Source: Opitutales bacterium (lineage in GTDB: Bacteria > Verrucomicrobiota > Verrucomicrobiia > Opitutales > Seribacteraceae). Taken from it: a DNA stretch of 64,000 nt. A program made the translations under genes and the position numbers. This document shows positions 17,029 to 25,980 of the stretch, piece after piece (the stretch's first letter is position 1; every line of letters begins with the position of its first letter). The stretch spans positions 1 to 64,000 of the forward strand of contig JAQWWZ010000031.1 in assembly GCA_029254745.1 (NCBI GenBank), written 5' to 3'. Under the pieces are notes generated by a model. It was not told where the DNA came from and made no database searches. It saw only the letters and a program-made list of their open reading frames with translations.

Positions 17029-18037
17029 AATTCTTATACATGCTGGGTGTGCTTTACTTACGGTGGCGGTCGCTAGTTTCACTGCCCAAGCTGAACTGAT
17101 TGAGATCAACCGGGTGACCGCCAAGGTCAACGATCGGATTGTCACCTGGGGTGAAATCGAGCGTGCGATGGATCGTTTAAATTTCACCGATGAAGAAAAG
17201 AAAAAACGGGCGACGGAATTTGTAGACGGCAAAATTGATCGCCTGCTTTCAATTTATGCTTTTGAGGAAAAAGGCATGGGGATTCCAGAATCAATCATTG
17301 AGCAGGAATACAACAAAAGATTGATCAAGGAATTTAATGGTGACCGGAAGCTTTTTCGAGATGTTTTACGAAGTAACGGGCAATCTCAGTTAGAGTTTCG
17401 TGATGAACTTCGTGAAGATATCATTTATGGGCACATGCTTTCTACCCGAAAACGTTTAAAAGAAGAAATCAGCCCCGAGAAAGTTGAACGGTTTTATAGA
17501 GAAAACAGTCGTATGTTTAAGACCGAAGCAAAAATAAAGTTGCGCGAGATTGTTTTCTCTCAGATTGCTGGTGAACCAGAAGCTATTTTGATGCAGCAAG
17601 CAAAGCAAATACAGGACATGTTAGCTCAGGGTTCCCCCTTTGAAGTACTTGCTGCCCAACACGGTCAGAGTCCCTTCCGCGATAAAGGAGGAGACTGGGG
17701 GGTTTTCGTTTCATCCAGGGAAATCAGGAGTGCAGAAATCCGTCAGCAAGCTTTTGCCCTGAAGAAAGGGGAGGTTACGAATCCCTTTACCATTGATTTA
17801 TTGGAACGGAAAGCCAATGGCGATATTGGAAAATCTGGCAAAATTGCGGTTTATCTCCTCAAAGCTGAAGAGGTTGTAGCAGCTGGCAGAAAAAGTTTAG
17901 ATGATGTACGGCTGGAAATTGAAAAAATCCTGGCATCAAAAATTGAAGCCAAAAGCCAAAGACAATGGTTCAACCGACTTAAACGAGATGCGTTCATCGA
18001 GGTTAGTCTTCCGGCTACGAAAGCTTTGAAGAAATAA
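17021..18037 (+). CDS. SurA-like periplasmic peptidyl-prolyl isomerase
   Basis: The product has a signal peptide (MIRILIHAG to FTAQA) and a SurA N-terminal chaperone region (VNRVTAKVNDRIVTWGEIE-like start, then long helices). A parvulin PpiC domain follows at about 170-280 (KIKLREIVF, then DKGGDWGVF and LKKGEVTNPF, the family's conserved core). It most likely helps fold outer-membrane proteins. There is a single parvulin domain, as in PrsA/PpiC-type chaperones, rather than the two of E. coli SurA. An upstream in-frame ATG at 17009 is possible, but the start at 17021 gives a cleaner signal peptide and an eight-base overlap with mfd. Confidence 0.85.
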   Translation: MIRILIHAGCALLTVAVASFTAQAELIEINRVTAKVNDRIVTWGEIERAMDRLNFTDEEKKKRATEFVDGKIDRLLSIYAFEEKGMGIPESIIEQEYNKRLIKEFNGDRKLFRDVLRSNGQSQLEFRDELREDIIYGHMLSTRKRLKEEISPEKVERFYRENSRMFKTEAKIKLREIVFSQIAGEPEAILMQQAKQIQDMLAQGSPFEVLAAQHGQSPFRDKGGDWGVFVSSREIRSAEIRQQAFALKKGEVTNPFTIDLLERKANGDIGKSGKIAVYLLKAEEVVAAGRKSLDDVRLEIEKILASKIEAKSQRQWFNRLKRDAFIEVSLPATKALKK

Positions 18038-18054
18038 TTTGATTCTTAAAAGTG

Positions 18055-18762
18055 ATGCCTGGTGTATTACTGAAAGACTTACCCCAACAAGAGCGACCCC
18101 AAGAAAGATTGGAACGCCTTGGCGCGCATGCACTTGCCGACCGTGAGCTTTTGGCCATGATCATTCGTTCGGGCACTCGCCAAATGGATGTGCTCGCTTT
18201 GGCTGATGAATTACTTAAATCTGCGGGTTCTCTCTCTGGTCTGCTTCGATGGGACACTTCCGACTTTCAAAGGATCAAGGGTATTGGGAAGGTAAAAGCG
18301 TTACAACTATCAACTCAAACTGAAATAGCGAAGAGAATGATTCGAGGGGAGAGGAACCAGGATATCATTTTGGACGAACCACAAAAAGTTTGGGATTATT
18401 TATTTCCTGAAGTTCGGTCCGACACCGTAGAAAAGGTATGGGTATTGTGCCTAGACCGCAAAAATAAATTGATTCATGCTGAACCTGTGACCTCAGGCAC
18501 GGCAACAAGTAGCCTTATTCATCCTCGTGAGATTTTTAGACCCGCTATTCGGTGGGCAGCATCAGCTATTATTTTAGCCCACAATCACCCAACCGGTGAC
18601 CCGACACCAAGCCATGCAGACTTAGGTGTGACTCAGAAAATGTTGGAAGCATCCAAAGCAGTAGATATAGACATGCTTGACCATGTGATATTGGGCGAAC
18701 CTGAACATTGTCCAAACAACTTGGGCTATTACAGCTTTTCGGACTCAGGTCTTATTTCTTAA
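18055..18762 (+). CDS. radC: RadC-family JAB-domain protein
   Basis: The 235-residue product is RadC/YsxA-like. A helix-hairpin-helix region (about 60-85, FQRIKGIGKVKALQL) precedes a JAB/MPN metalloprotease-fold domain with the metal motif HNHPTGDPTPSHAD (about 176-189), plus the upstream Glu in HPREIFRPAI. The name RadC is historic; a repair role is not supported and the true function is unsettled. The ATG at 18055 is preferred over the GTG directly before it. It follows the isomerase by 17 bases and converges on glgB. Confidence 0.9.
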   Translation: MPGVLLKDLPQQERPQERLERLGAHALADRELLAMIIRSGTRQMDVLALADELLKSAGSLSGLLRWDTSDFQRIKGIGKVKALQLSTQTEIAKRMIRGERNQDIILDEPQKVWDYLFPEVRSDTVEKVWVLCLDRKNKLIHAEPVTSGTATSSLIHPREIFRPAIRWAASAIILAHNHPTGDPTPSHADLGVTQKMLEASKAVDIDMLDHVILGEPEHCPNNLGYYSFSDSGLIS

Positions 18763-18773
18763 CAGCAGAGAGC

Positions 18774-20945
18774 TTATCTTTTTAATCCCAGGATCCGCAC
18801 GCTCCACCTACTAACGGAAAAAGATAGTCCACATGGTTGACCATCACGGCACTCATTGAATGAAATGAAGTTCGATGCACCCGAGTCCCCATGACCACCA
18901 TAGTCCGGAGCATCTGTATCCAATACGACCTGCCAATTACCCGGATGCGGGCAGCCCCAGTCTCGATGGCGAATTTGATCCGAAAAGTTGCAGGCAATCA
19001 GTAAAGTATCTTCCGGCTGGTCACCAAACTTCAGGAATGAAAGAGTTTGCCCGGCATTATCATGACAATCAACCCATTGAAATTTGTCCGCTTGGTGATC
19101 AGCACTCGCCCAAGTTGGATGTTCGCAATAAAGTTTATTGAGATCGCTCACTAATTGCTGAAGCCCAGCATGCAAGGGAAAATCAAGGAGAGCCCAATCA
19201 AGAGGTGCCTCAAAATCCCATTCTTTACATTGCCCGAATTCACACCCCATAAATAAGGTTTTCTTTCCTGGCCAAGTCCATTGCAGGGCAAATAGAGACC
19301 TGAGATTTGCCATCCGGGATGTTTGCTCATTCAGGTTCATTTTATTTATAAGTGACCCTTTTCCATGAACTACTTCGTCGTGAGAAAATGCCTGCACAAA
19401 ATTCTCCGAGAACTGATACATAGCACCAAAAGTCAATTTATCATGACAATTTGAACGATCCCAAGGTGATGAGAAATAGTCCAAGGTGTCGTGCATCCAT
19501 CCCATGTTCCACTTAAAGTCAAACCCAAGACCACCAACACTAGGGGGCTGAGTGATTTGTGGAAAAGCAGTCGATTCTTCTGCAATGCTTAAAACTGAGG
19601 GGAATTCTTCGTGAACCGACTGGTTAAATTGCTTTAAGAATTCAATTGCTTCAAGGTTGTAGTTACCTCCCTTATTGTTGGGTATCCATTCTCCATCTTT
19701 CCTTCCATAATCCAAGTACAACATAGAAGCTACCGCATCAACACGGTAACCGTTTACACCAAACCTCTCGAGCCAGGATATTGCACTCCCAATGAGAAAG
19801 CTTCTGACCTCAGCTCTTCCATAATTGTAGCACATGGTGCCCCACTCCGCATGTCGGCCTTGCTTTGGGTCTTGATGCTCGTAGAGACTGGTGCCGTCAA
19901 AACAAGAGAGGGCAAATTCATCTGCGGGAAAATGGGCGGGCACCCAATCGATTAAAACGCCGACCCCGACCTTCTGGATGGACTGCACAAGAATCGCAAA
20001 TTCTTCGGGAGTCCCATAACGGTGAGTCGGAGCATAGTAACCTGTGACCTGGTACCCCCAGGATGCTCCGTAGGGGTATTCGCTTGGAGGAAGAAGCTCA
20101 ACATGCGAAAAATTCATTTTTTCCAAGTAAGCAGGCAGCGTACGGGAAAGTTCAATGTAGGAAAGTGGGCGATTTTCGTTCTTTTCATATTTCCAGGACC
20201 CCAAATGCATTTCATAGACAGAAATCGGCTGATTAACCGCAGTCTGTGTTTCTTTGGGCGTGAAAATATTCAAAGGGGATCGGTCTTCAATAATGGAAGC
20301 ATTTCCAGTTGGAGGCTCAAATCTAAATGCATAGGGGTCTGTTTTTTCCCGCAAGACATTATCTGCTCCCAAAACCCGATACTTATACTTATCCCCTATT
20401 TTAGCAAAAGGAACAAATAATTCACGGCAACCGCTAGAACCAAGGGAGCGCATGGGAAGGTTCAACGGATTCCACAAATTGAAGTCCCCCGTCAGGTGGA
20501 TACTTTTAGCAGATGGGGCCCATACCACAAATGAAACCCCCGACACCCCCTGGTGAGTAACTGGAATTGCACCTAATTTCTCATGAGGTCTACGATCCAC
20601 TCCTTGATTAAATGAATAAAGGTCCTGAGCGAGGAAATAGGGCGTAAAAGAATAAGGATCAACCCACTCGTACTCAGTATCCTCATATTGCGATAAAAAG
20701 GTGTAGCTAGAAAAAGGTTCAAGTGATTCAATTTTAACCTCAAAAAAGCCACCTTTATCGACCTTGCGAAGAAGGATTACGGTTTGCTTGTCTTTGCTTA
20801 CCACAGAGACCTTACAAGCTTGCGTATCAATCGCACGAACAACCCATCCTCTTTTTTCCCCAAGTGAATGAATGCCTAACCAGGTATGAGGACTTCCGAT
20901 CATACCAGACAGGCAAGACTTCATTTCGTTATCTGAAATTATCAT
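18774..20945 (-). CDS. glgB: 1,4-alpha-glucan branching enzyme
   Basis: The enzyme makes alpha-1,6 branches in glycogen. The 723-residue protein has an extra N-terminal module (about 1-110), a CBM48 domain (about 125-215, VSFVVWAPSAKSIHLTGDFN), and a GH13 catalytic barrel with catalytic Asp in GYRVDAVASMLYLDYG (about 402), Glu in SIAEESTAFP (about 455) and Asp in FSHDEVVHGKGSL (about 521). A C-terminal alpha-amylase beta domain closes it. No other glycogen genes are adjacent. It is divergent from the LptD-like gene across a 104-base AT-rich gap with a perfect palindrome. Confidence 0.96.
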   Translation of the reverse strand: MIISDNEMKSCLSGMIGSPHTWLGIHSLGEKRGWVVRAIDTQACKVSVVSKDKQTVILLRKVDKGGFFEVKIESLEPFSSYTFLSQYEDTEYEWVDPYSFTPYFLAQDLYSFNQGVDRRPHEKLGAIPVTHQGVSGVSFVVWAPSAKSIHLTGDFNLWNPLNLPMRSLGSSGCRELFVPFAKIGDKYKYRVLGADNVLREKTDPYAFRFEPPTGNASIIEDRSPLNIFTPKETQTAVNQPISVYEMHLGSWKYEKNENRPLSYIELSRTLPAYLEKMNFSHVELLPPSEYPYGASWGYQVTGYYAPTHRYGTPEEFAILVQSIQKVGVGVLIDWVPAHFPADEFALSCFDGTSLYEHQDPKQGRHAEWGTMCYNYGRAEVRSFLIGSAISWLERFGVNGYRVDAVASMLYLDYGRKDGEWIPNNKGGNYNLEAIEFLKQFNQSVHEEFPSVLSIAEESTAFPQITQPPSVGGLGFDFKWNMGWMHDTLDYFSSPWDRSNCHDKLTFGAMYQFSENFVQAFSHDEVVHGKGSLINKMNLNEQTSRMANLRSLFALQWTWPGKKTLFMGCEFGQCKEWDFEAPLDWALLDFPLHAGLQQLVSDLNKLYCEHPTWASADHQADKFQWVDCHDNAGQTLSFLKFGDQPEDTLLIACNFSDQIRHRDWGCPHPGNWQVVLDTDAPDYGGHGDSGASNFISFNECRDGQPCGLSFSVSRWSVRILGLKR

Positions 20946-20992
20946 CTGGCTTTTTTATAATCACCTAAAAGTTATAGAGAAAGCGAAAACAT

Positions 20993-21008
20993 AATAATAT
21001 ATATTATT
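20993..21008. promoter_or_regulatory. Perfect 16-base AT-only palindrome between divergent genes
   Basis: AATAATATATATTATT reads identically on both strands and lies midway between glgB and the LptD-like gene. Its place suits an operator or a shared AT-rich promoter element. An all-A/T palindrome can also arise by chance in an AT-rich spacer, so this is only a candidate. Confidence 0.3.
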
Positions 21009-21049
21009 TCTTTCTTGTTCTAAGTGAGTTGCCGTACATTTTGAGTTAG

Positions 21050-23152
21050 GTGCACCTACAATTTTTCTTCACCCTATTCATTATTACCTCACTGGGTCTG
21101 CCTTCCTTGCTTCTTGCGGATGATCAAGCAGGACCCTCTCTTTCAGCTGAGAAACCTTTGATTTACGATGACTTAACGCAGATTGTGCGTGCTCAAAAAA
21201 ATGCTATTCTCAGATCTGACGACCTGCTCTTGCATGCGGATGAGATTATTTGGGACCGAAACAAATCTTTAGTCGAAGCTAACGGAAACACGATTCTTTC
21301 TGTTCGGGGTGTTCGAATTTTGTGTAATAGCTTACGACTTAACCTTCAAAATGGTGACTATGAAGCGAAAGATATAAAGGCTGGATTTTCGTCCCTTGCT
21401 GTAAAAGCAGATGCTATCCATCGCGAGGGAGGCAATATCAAAGCTAGTAATCCAGTGTTCAGTAACCCCAATTTCTTTGAAGGAGATACTCATCCTGCAA
21501 TGACTTTTAACGACTTTACATTCGACGAAAACAAAAGCCTCTTTAGGACGAGCACCGGGTGGTTGAAGTTTGGGAAATTACCCATCAGCCCGATCCCATC
21601 TTTAAAACTTAAATCCGGTGATAATAACAAGTCTTTTCGCCTTGGGCTTAAAGGAGGAAAAACATCCAATTTGGGGTGGTATTTAGGAAATGAGATTCAA
21701 TCGCAAGTAGGAGAATTGAAAGCTGATACCGCGATCACAGGCTATACCAAAAGAGGCGTATTACTTTCATCTAACTTTTCATATGATATGACTGATGAAA
21801 GAGATGATTCGCCTTGGATTAAGTCATTTATTGATTTTGGTTGGATTAAAGATCAAGGTAGTAACCTAGGCTTGGACCGCCGCAATCTTCCTTTTTCTAA
21901 TCAACGTAATTCTGTAAGCTCAGAATTTATAATCTACGATCGCCACACTTTGAGGCTTGCTGGACAGCTGAATTTTGAAAGTGATTCAGAAATAACTCGT
22001 GATTTTCACATCGAAAAATTCAATCGAGCCCAATGGCAGGACAATTTTATAGAGTTTGCTTATGAGGAAGACTGGGGTGGAGTATCGAGCCTACAAAGAT
22101 GGCAAATCAACGAGCATGAAGGAACCATTGAAAGGCGGCCAAACCTGAGGCTTGAGATTTCTCCCCGTCCTTTACTCTTAGATTCATTACACTACTCATT
22201 AAGTATGGAATATGTGGATCTACAAGAAAGAGATTCCCGGGGGCAGGTACTCAATAAATCGACAAAGCTTGATACAACACTGCAGAGCTTTCACCCCTTC
22301 AAAGTTGCGAAAGGGCTTACATATACACCAGCATTAACGATAAGAAATCAACTTTATCAATTGAATAAGCATCATCCAAGTCGGACATGGGTGGAAAAAT
22401 CACATGAACTAAGATTTCATACTTTTGCTGATTATTCGATTACAAGTGACCTTTGGGAAATTAATGATCTACGTCATTCAATGAATTTCATTTTGACGCA
22501 TTCTGATCTTGATCTTTCGAGTATTAGCGATCCCCATCCAATTACTTCATCCGATGCTTCAGCTTTTTCATTAAATCTCGAACCTCTGAATTTAATGGAC
22601 GTAATCGAAGCAGACCAATTAGAAGATATGGAGGTCGTTCGATTAGACTGGCATCATCAGGTTGTCACTAACTTTGATAATAACCTTCGTGAATTAATGG
22701 TGCTTAAACTTTCCCAGGATTTGTGGAAAAACACCCCTTCCCTCGCGACGCAGGAAAAGTCTTTTTTTGCACAAATCGACATTCACCCAGCAAGGTGGAT
22801 ACAACTTAGAGGACAAGCGAAGCGGACCAAAGATTTCAGTAAAAATATCAGTGTTTTTTCAGCAATTATAAAAGACGGGTTTCAAAATCACTACCAATTA
22901 TCTCGTATTGATTATCCACTCTTAAGTAATCAATGGGCAATGACTGCCTCCAAGCTAATTGACACAAGCAAGCAACTTATGCTCTCGGTCAGGTATGATG
23001 AGGAAGACCATGAATTTCTTTATTGGCAGACCACTTTTGAATTCAAAACTAAACACAGTGTAGTCTATCGCTTTTCCTTATCAGAAAGATACGGTACAGC
23101 CAAAGAAGACGAATTTGCATTCAACTTTGGTGTACGGGTGCTTTCTTTTTGA
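21050..23152 (+). CDS. LptD-like outer-membrane LPS-assembly protein
   Basis: The 700-residue product has a signal peptide (about 1-23, ending LLLADD). An OstA/LptA-type beta-jellyroll region follows at about 45-130 (ILRSDDLLLHADEIIWDRN, then VEANGNTILSV, with the family's 'A....yd......a.Gnv' pattern). A long beta-barrel-like domain with alternating hydrophobic strands ends in a terminal Phe (FGVRVLSF), typical of barrels inserted by Bam. LptD places LPS in the outer leaflet. The barrel is too diverged to confirm by eye and LptE is not adjacent. It starts at GTG. Confidence 0.7.
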   Translation: MHLQFFFTLFIITSLGLPSLLLADDQAGPSLSAEKPLIYDDLTQIVRAQKNAILRSDDLLLHADEIIWDRNKSLVEANGNTILSVRGVRILCNSLRLNLQNGDYEAKDIKAGFSSLAVKADAIHREGGNIKASNPVFSNPNFFEGDTHPAMTFNDFTFDENKSLFRTSTGWLKFGKLPISPIPSLKLKSGDNNKSFRLGLKGGKTSNLGWYLGNEIQSQVGELKADTAITGYTKRGVLLSSNFSYDMTDERDDSPWIKSFIDFGWIKDQGSNLGLDRRNLPFSNQRNSVSSEFIIYDRHTLRLAGQLNFESDSEITRDFHIEKFNRAQWQDNFIEFAYEEDWGGVSSLQRWQINEHEGTIERRPNLRLEISPRPLLLDSLHYSLSMEYVDLQERDSRGQVLNKSTKLDTTLQSFHPFKVAKGLTYTPALTIRNQLYQLNKHHPSRTWVEKSHELRFHTFADYSITSDLWEINDLRHSMNFILTHSDLDLSSISDPHPITSSDASAFSLNLEPLNLMDVIEADQLEDMEVVRLDWHHQVVTNFDNNLRELMVLKLSQDLWKNTPSLATQEKSFFAQIDIHPARWIQLRGQAKRTKDFSKNISVFSAIIKDGFQNHYQLSRIDYPLLSNQWAMTASKLIDTSKQLMLSVRYDEEDHEFLYWQTTFEFKTKHSVVYRFSLSERYGTAKEDEFAFNFGVRVLSF

Positions 23153-23176
23153 TTCCAGCAAAATTGTTATGCAGGG

Positions 23177-23206
23177 TTGACTAATTGAACTTTACGTAAA
23201 TAAATT
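23177..23206 (+). promoter_or_regulatory. Candidate promoter giving a leaderless transcript
   Basis: TTGACT (23177-23182) and TAAATT (23201-23206) are 18 bases apart. A start about seven bases downstream would fall on the A of the ATG at 23213, giving an mRNA with no leader. No Shine-Dalgarno is present, which fits. Confidence 0.35.
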
Positions 23207-23212
23207 AGTTAT

Positions 23213-23485
23213 ATGTCAAATCGTTTACAAAATCACGGCTTACCTGTAAAAGATCCAAAAGTGATGGCTCATCTTTTTGGTCTCGGATTGGATTGCACGG
23301 ACGGTCACAAGCGAATTACGCAAGCAGATAAATTTTCAATCATGGGAGGATCCGAAAATACCCATGATAAAATGACTGAAACACTTTGGAAAACCTTTGA
23401 AGATCTTAAAATTAAAGGTAAAAGTTTAGAAGAAGCATCAATGGACGAAATTTCAGACCTAATACGAAAAAACAGCCCTTCGTAA
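23213..23485 (+). CDS. Small protein of unknown function
   Basis: The 90-residue product is soluble, with no signal peptide or membrane segment. It has a glycine-containing N-terminal half (VMAHLFGLGLDCTDGHKRIT) and a C-terminal helical half with a Lys/Glu-rich amphipathic pattern (LWKTFEDLKIKGKSLEEASMD). I do not recognise a family. A plausible promoter lies directly upstream, and the Pro-rich protein and thioredoxin genes follow in the same direction with gaps of 22 and 29 bases. Coding quality is good and the composition matches the neighbours. Confidence 0.6.
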   Translation: MSNRLQNHGLPVKDPKVMAHLFGLGLDCTDGHKRITQADKFSIMGGSENTHDKMTETLWKTFEDLKIKGKSLEEASMDEISDLIRKNSPS

Positions 23486-23507
23486 ATTATCTTAAATTGA
23501 TCCCCCC

Positions 23508-24218
23508 ATGCCTTCCTTACCACCGCCGCCTCCACCACCTCCTCCACCCGTTGGAAGTGCACAGGGGCTTAAACTCTCTCCTAAAGGAACGAACCCGGCA
23601 CAACCTCTACCCCCTCAATCTGCCCCAAAGTTCAAAGTAACTAAGTCCCCCTTCTCTCAACCCGGACAACAGCAACCTACGGTTACATTGCCCGGAGGCC
23701 CTACTCCTTCACCCGTACCCCCGAGTGCAGTTCCACCCACGGTTACACCAACTGGGGCAACTCCAGTCTCAAACCAACCACATGCTCCGGTTGCGGTACC
23801 TTCTGCCGGTCCTATCTCAAGTGGTCTTACTCCTTCAGTTTTGCCACCCGTAGCACCCGCGGTTCCCTCTCTCTCTCCATCGTCCACCAGACCACCGATT
23901 GCTCCCAGCGTACCCTCTCCTATCCCAGTCGCATTACCTCCCCAAACAATCCCCCAACCTGGGCCTAGTCTGGCACCTGTCTTACCTAGTGTACCAACAC
24001 TCCCTGGTTCACCGCTCCCTCCTACGAAAGCACCTAAGTCTAGTGTCCCTTCCCCGAGTGTTCCTCCAATGGGTACACCACCAGCAACAGGCCCCCAGAC
24101 CACGGTTCAAGGGTCACCTAAAGCAGCACGGCCAAGTATCGTGTTCATGCTTTTAGACTTTCTCGTATTTGGAGGTGCTGTTGCCCTAACCATTCTTCTT
24201 TTTCTCCAGCCTTACTAA
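23508..24218 (+). CDS. Proline-rich tail-anchored membrane protein
   Basis: The 236-residue product starts MPSLPPPPPPPPPPVG, with ten consecutive prolines at codons 5-14. About 190 residues of Pro/Ser/Thr/Val-rich disordered sequence follow (recurring P-S-V-P and P-x-x-P). It ends in a single hydrophobic segment (IVFMLLDFLVFGGAVALTIL) four residues from the C-terminus. This predicts a tail-anchored protein with a long flexible cytoplasmic arm. The poly-Pro run should stall ribosomes and need elongation factor P. The function is unknown. The opposite strand is also open but is only a reflection of the codon bias. Confidence 0.7.
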   Translation: MPSLPPPPPPPPPPVGSAQGLKLSPKGTNPAQPLPPQSAPKFKVTKSPFSQPGQQQPTVTLPGGPTPSPVPPSAVPPTVTPTGATPVSNQPHAPVAVPSAGPISSGLTPSVLPPVAPAVPSLSPSSTRPPIAPSVPSPIPVALPPQTIPQPGPSLAPVLPSVPTLPGSPLPPTKAPKSSVPSPSVPPMGTPPATGPQTTVQGSPKAARPSIVFMLLDFLVFGGAVALTILLFLQPY

Positions 24219-24247
24219 TCTTACAACCTTATATCACCTATTTTACA

Positions 24248-24562
24248 ATGAGCGAACTCATCAACTTAAACAAAGAAAGTTTTGAAAAAGCAGTCAGCGA
24301 AGACAAAACTGTCCTCGTTGATTTTTGGGCACCTTGGTGTGGACCTTGTAAAGCAATTGCACCTGTTTTAAGCGAAATAGCGTCTGAATTGGGCGATACG
24401 GTTGGAATCTACAAAGTGAATGTAGATGATAACACAGAGCTCGCTCAGGAACATGGTGTAAATTCTATACCCACTATTTTGGTATATAAGAATGGCAGCC
24501 TCTCAGAAACATTGGTGGGGTTGAAATCAAAAGAAGAGTTAGTAAAGATCATCCAGGGATAA
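24248..24562 (+). CDS. trxA: Thioredoxin
   Basis: The 104-residue product is a classical thioredoxin with active site WAPWCGPCK (Cys31 and Cys34), the buried Asp in VLVDFWA and the cis-Pro in NSIPTILVYKNG. It reduces disulfides in cytoplasmic proteins. It follows the Pro-rich gene by 29 bases without a clear Shine-Dalgarno and converges on the next gene with a three-base gap. Confidence 0.97.
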   Translation: MSELINLNKESFEKAVSEDKTVLVDFWAPWCGPCKAIAPVLSEIASELGDTVGIYKVNVDDNTELAQEHGVNSIPTILVYKNGSLSETLVGLKSKEELVKIIQG

Positions 24563-24565
24563 TCC

Positions 24566-25261
24566 TTACCTTTTTTTGGGATTGCGACCACCGCATATCC
24601 TGCAATCACTTCCTTTTGGCTTTGTTGAAAGAGTCCCACGGCCTCTTTCGTAAAAACTACATTCTGGGCGGTGAATTTTCCCAAAGGATGTTACCCAAAA
24701 GCTTAGACTTGGAATAAATCCCTGCCTTTTACCAAAGATTGTAGGCATTTTTGGTTTCGGAGTTTGCAATAAGCTCGAAATGTCGTAATCGAACCCTGTC
24801 CCCCATATCCCAGATTTCAACCTCTTTGCTTTTAATTGGGCCATCAGGTAAGGACCGTATCTATTGGTTTCTTCCTCATTGTGCCAAGCGACACCGAAAG
24901 TTATTGCATCCTTGCTAAAGCTTGTAGTTCCATCCGCCAATAGAACATCAACTACTTTAAGGTTTAAATCATCAAACTCTTGTTTCAGAGTGATGCGTGG
25001 AGTTACTGAAATCAACTTCTTCTCAGTAAAGGCAAGGGCCGCCTCAAAGCCAGGTTGTCCGCGCTTCGGGAATGATACACCCCAAGCTCTCATTCTAACG
25101 AGATATCCTGATGATTGCAGATCAAAAACTCCGGGTTGTATAACTCGTATAATCTTATTTATTTCTTGGGATGAATTCGTATCAAGGGCGGAACTACTTT
25201 GTCCAATAAAGATACCAAGAAAGGCGGAAAACAAGAGCCATCGAGATAGTGAAAGTATCAT
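24566..25261 (-). CDS. Exported nuclease-fold protein with Ada-like Cys motif
   Basis: The 231-residue product has a signal peptide (about 1-25). A staphylococcal-nuclease-like OB-fold region follows (YLVRMRAWGVSFPKRGQPGFEA, ADGTTSF, then YGPYLMAQLKAKRLKSGIWG, the usual C-terminal helix pattern). The catalytic arginine and acid positions are not clearly kept: the segment equivalent to the 'D.YGR' box reads DDLNLKVVDV. It may therefore bind rather than cut nucleic acid. A C-terminal segment (IHRPECSFYERG, then GSDCRICGG) has the His/Cys spacing of Ada-like zinc motifs. The MORN lipoprotein gene lies 12 bases upstream on the same strand. Confidence 0.6.
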   Translation of the reverse strand: MILSLSRWLLFSAFLGIFIGQSSSALDTNSSQEINKIIRVIQPGVFDLQSSGYLVRMRAWGVSFPKRGQPGFEAALAFTEKKLISVTPRITLKQEFDDLNLKVVDVLLADGTTSFSKDAITFGVAWHNEEETNRYGPYLMAQLKAKRLKSGIWGTGFDYDISSLLQTPKPKMPTIFGKRQGFIPSLSFWVTSFGKIHRPECSFYERGRGTLSTKPKGSDCRICGGRNPKKR

Positions 25262-25273
25262 AAATAAGAAATA

Positions 25274-25834
25274 CTAGTTAGATACCATCTCTTCCCGAAT
25301 CATTCTTCCAAACTCATCCCACAATCGTCTTCCAAAAAATTTGCCTTCACTCCAATACTCTTCCTCTCGCACAATACCACTTTCCCACCATCTTGTTTTG
25401 ATACCAGAAAGAACACCAAAATCAAAAATTGCTTCTAGGGCCGGTTTTCCATTTTTAAAGTAACGGAGCTGCTGACCGTGCGGTAAACCATCCAAATAAG
25501 ATGCTTCGAGTGAAATTGAACCATCTGCATACTTTTCCAAAAGCCTACCAGTAAATGGACGATCAATATTCTTACGGTAAAGAACTCCACCCTCATGAGT
25601 TTCAGTGTCATCTTGTCCGATTGTGGGGTAACTACGAACAGGCTTAGGGAAATCTTCTATAATTTCTTGCTCGGTGCGGTCTTTTGTATGAAACAGGGGC
25701 TCAGCCATTATAGGAGCCTTTGGGGTGACCACATCTTTTAAGGTTATGGTATCATTTCTTTCAGGATTTTCTCCGGTTGAACAACCATAGAGGAAAAGAA
25801 AAACCAGAGAAAATAACCTAAAGAACAAAAGCAT
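25274..25834 (-). CDS. MORN-repeat lipoprotein (YwqK-like)
   Basis: The 186-residue product has a lipobox LFLYGC with lipid Cys18, then a flexible linker to about residue 80. Three MORN-type repeats follow (RPFTGRLLEKYADGSISLEA, YLDGLPHGQQLRYFKNGKPA, then the third around SGIKTRWWESGIVREEEYW). This is the toxin-immunity-like YwqK class of periplasmic lipoprotein, where the repeats form a small beta sheet; the role is generally unknown. It is the first gene of a two-gene minus-strand unit with the nuclease-fold protein. Confidence 0.75.
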   Translation of the reverse strand: MLLFFRLFSLVFLFLYGCSTGENPERNDTITLKDVVTPKAPIMAEPLFHTKDRTEQEIIEDFPKPVRSYPTIGQDDTETHEGGVLYRKNIDRPFTGRLLEKYADGSISLEASYLDGLPHGQQLRYFKNGKPALEAIFDFGVLSGIKTRWWESGIVREEEYWSEGKFFGRRLWDEFGRMIREEMVSN

Positions 25835-25980
25835 TATTATTTAAAGTGTATCCTCAAGGCGATTAGGTAAATAAAAAAAATCTCATAGAACAAATTTAGC
25901 TTTTGGAAAAAAATAAAGCACTGGAAAGGTGACTTTTGATAAGGTGGGATTCACTTCCGACTAGCTTCGGCACCCGTTCG

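Noticed and set aside
23657..24103. 148-codon Gly/Val-rich frame on the minus strand
   Set aside because: It is the reverse of the proline-rich gene; CCx codons give GGx and similar codons on the other strand.
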